From Streptomyces sp. NRRL B-24484 (GTDB taxonomy: Bacteria > Actinomycetota > Actinomycetes > Streptomycetales > Streptomycetaceae), in contig NZ_JOAI01000030.1 in assembly GCF_000717715.1 (NCBI RefSeq), positions 35,662 through 99,661 of the forward strand: a DNA stretch of 64,000 nt, written 5' to 3'. The notes under the pieces are model-generated. The model had not been told where the DNA came from and searched no databases. It saw only the letters and a list, made by a program, of their open reading frames with translations. Made by a program: the position numbers and the translations under genes. This document shows, piece by piece, positions 62,720 to 64,000 of this stretch; the stretch's first letter is position 1; each line of letters starts with the position of its first letter.

Positions 62720-64000
62720 ATGATCCAGATCACCGGACTGACCAAGGTCCACCGGCGGGGCGGCCCGCCGGCGCTGCTCGACCTGACCTTCGACACCCGT
62801 CCCGGTACGGTCACCGCCCTGCTCGGCGACGAGGGCGCGGGCAAGACCACTGCGATCCGGCTCATGGTGGAGCTCGAACGCGGCCGTGGCGCAGCCCTGT
62901 TCGACGGCCGTACCTACCGCAGGCTGCCCCGACCCGAGACCCGCGTCGGACTGGTCCCCGAGATCGGGCCGTCCTGCCCGGGCCACCCCGACCGGAAGGC
63001 AGCGGACCACCTCCGGATGCTCGCTGCCGCGATCGGCGTGCCCGCACGCCGCGCCGACGACCTGCTGGAGCAGACCAGGCTCGCGGGCGTCGCCTCCCAC
63101 CGGCTGCGCACCTTCTCGCCGGGCATGAACCGCCGGCTCGCCCTGGCCACGGCCCTGCTCGGCGATCCGCAGGCCCTGCTGCTGGACGAGCCGACGGCCG
63201 GCCTGTCGCCGCGCAGCACCGAGTGGCTGCACTCCTTCCTGCGTTCCTTCGCCGCGGCGGGCGGCACGGTGCTGATGACCACCCGTTCCCCGCAGGAGGC
63301 CGGGACGGTCTCCGACCGGGTCATCACCCTGGTGCGGGGGCGCCAGGTCGCGGACCTGGGCGCGGCGGACTTCCGCGCCACCCGGCTCTGCCCGGAGGTG
63401 GTGGTGCGGGGGCCGCAGGTGGCCCGGCTCGCAGACCTGTTGCTCGCCCAGGGCGCCCGGGTCCGGTCGGACGGCCGCTCCGGCATCGCGGTCGGCGGCC
63501 TCGCCCGCGCGGAGATCGGCGAACTCGCGCACCGCCACGGCGTCCTGCTCCACGAACTCGCCGACCGCGCGATCGGCCGCCCGCCGCCCCGCCCGGTCCT
63601 GCCCACCGGATCGGGCCGCTCCGGCGCGGTCGTCCGGCTGCACCCCACCCCGGCTCCGCCGGCCACGGGATCCGCACCGCCCCCACCCGTACCGGCGCCC
63701 GTGCCGTTACCGGCCTCGCCGCACGCCTCCGGAACCGCCCGGAACCGCCCCGGGGTCCTGCCGACCGCCGGCGCCCCCAGCCCGCAGCCACGCCCCACGG
63801 AGTCACGCACCGCACAACCCCGCGCCACAGAACCACGCCCCACGGAGTCACGCACCGCACAACCGCGCACCCCCACGGCGCGGACTGTTCCCACGGCTGC
63901 TCCTGCCGGCCCCGCTCCGATCGAGTCCGCGCGGCCCCCGTCCGTACCCTCGCCCACCCCGCCCTTCCCCCGCACGGACCGGCCGACGGCACCCCCGGCC
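62720..64000 (+). CDS. Atypical ABC-transporter ATP-binding protein (3' end outside window)
   Basis: 427 codons are visible and the frame is open at the window end. Residues about 1-215 form an ABC ATPase: Walker A GDEGAGKTT, signature FSPGMNRR instead of LSGGQ, Walker B LLLDEPTAGLSP. The Q-loop Gln is Glu in VGLVPEIG, and the H-switch His appears as Arg in LMTTRSPQEA. From about residue 290 a Pro/Ala/Arg/Ser-rich segment follows, with a 45-bp-period repeat encoding PRPTESRTAQP. An in-frame TTA codon (63707-63709, residue 330) is present. Its membrane partner is expected beyond the window, possibly fused in the same chain. Confidence 0.8.
   Translation, partial: MIQITGLTKVHRRGGPPALLDLTFDTRPGTVTALLGDEGAGKTTAIRLMVELERGRGAALFDGRTYRRLPRPETRVGLVPEIGPSCPGHPDRKAADHLRMLAAAIGVPARRADDLLEQTRLAGVASHRLRTFSPGMNRRLALATALLGDPQALLLDEPTAGLSPRSTEWLHSFLRSFAAAGGTVLMTTRSPQEAGTVSDRVITLVRGRQVADLGAADFRATRLCPEVVVRGPQVARLADLLLAQGARVRSDGRSGIAVGGLARAEIGELAHRHGVLLHELADRAIGRPPPRPVLPTGSGRSGAVVRLHPTPAPPATGSAPPPPVPAPVPLPASPHASGTARNRPGVLPTAGAPSPQPRPTESRTAQPRATEPRPTESRTAQPRTPTARTVPTAAPAGPAPIESARPPSVPSPTPPFPRTDRPTAPPA
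63788..63864 (+). repeat. Direct repeat inside the ABC protein tail
   Basis: A 32-bp unit is present at 63788-63819 and again at 63833-63864, identical, with a 45-bp period. It encodes the peptide PRPTESRTAQP twice, so it is a coding low-complexity repeat. Confidence 0.9.

Overview
The window is GC-rich actinobacterial chromosome. Gene content, GTG/TTG starts, codon bias and order (miaB, miaA, dapF, rsh, hflX, a siderophore synthetase, a DinG-like helicase, lexA, nrdR, nrdJ, then rnhB and recQ) point to a Streptomycetaceae core region (Streptomyces or Kitasatospora; I cannot separate them). I see no rRNA, tRNA, IS element, prophage or CRISPR array.

Layout. 1-5400: the first bases of a minus-strand gene, a response regulator/histidine kinase pair, a convergent TAXI-type solute-binding protein, and miaB. 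5.5-13.7 kb: a LigB-like protein, an orphan antitoxin-like peptide, miaA, a membrane protein, dapF, a RelA/SpoT homologue and hflX, closed by a strong bidirectional terminator. 13.7-16.2 kb: two paralogous trypsin-like lipoproteins on the minus strand. 16.3-20.3 kb: a two-gene iron-box siderophore operon, an NIS synthetase followed by an acetyltransferase fused to an N-monooxygenase. 20.5-27.5 kb: a DinG-like helicase, lexA with SOS boxes, and nrdR-nrdJ behind a pair of NrdR boxes. 27.7-31.2 kb: an ECF sigma factor with SnoaL-like tail, a DHFR-like protein, a secreted lipoprotein and a small orphan. 31.3-32.1 kb: an HTH peptide and a Clp N-domain-only protein under twin palindromic operators. 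32.3-38.0 kb: a complete conservon (kinase-like, roadblock, DUF742, GTPase) with two P450s, the first lacking the ExxR motif. 38.3-41.7 kb: an alpha-glucoside-type ABC importer without its ATPase. 41.9-50.0 kb: a 1036-residue secreted multidomain protein, a DUF4173 membrane protein, and an MFS exporter with a divergent TetR regulator. 50.1-58.2 kb: rnhB, two conserved orphans, a RecQ-phosphoribosyltransferase fusion, a DUF4192 protein and an S33 peptidase. 58.8-64 kb: a glycogen-debranching-like protein, a NUDIX/winged-helix regulator with a palindromic operator, and an atypical ABC ATPase running off the window end.

Most of the window is housekeeping: tRNA modification (miaA, miaB), lysine/cell-wall precursor (dapF), ppGpp metabolism, ribosome rescue (hflX), and DNA repair with dNTP supply (helicases, lexA, nrdR, nrdJ, rnhB). 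The parts most worth a second look are the Clp N-domain bicistron, the fused siderophore enzyme, the conservon P450 without ExxR, the degenerate ABC ATPase with a TTA codon, and a recurring pattern of short perfect tandem repeats just downstream of stop codons.
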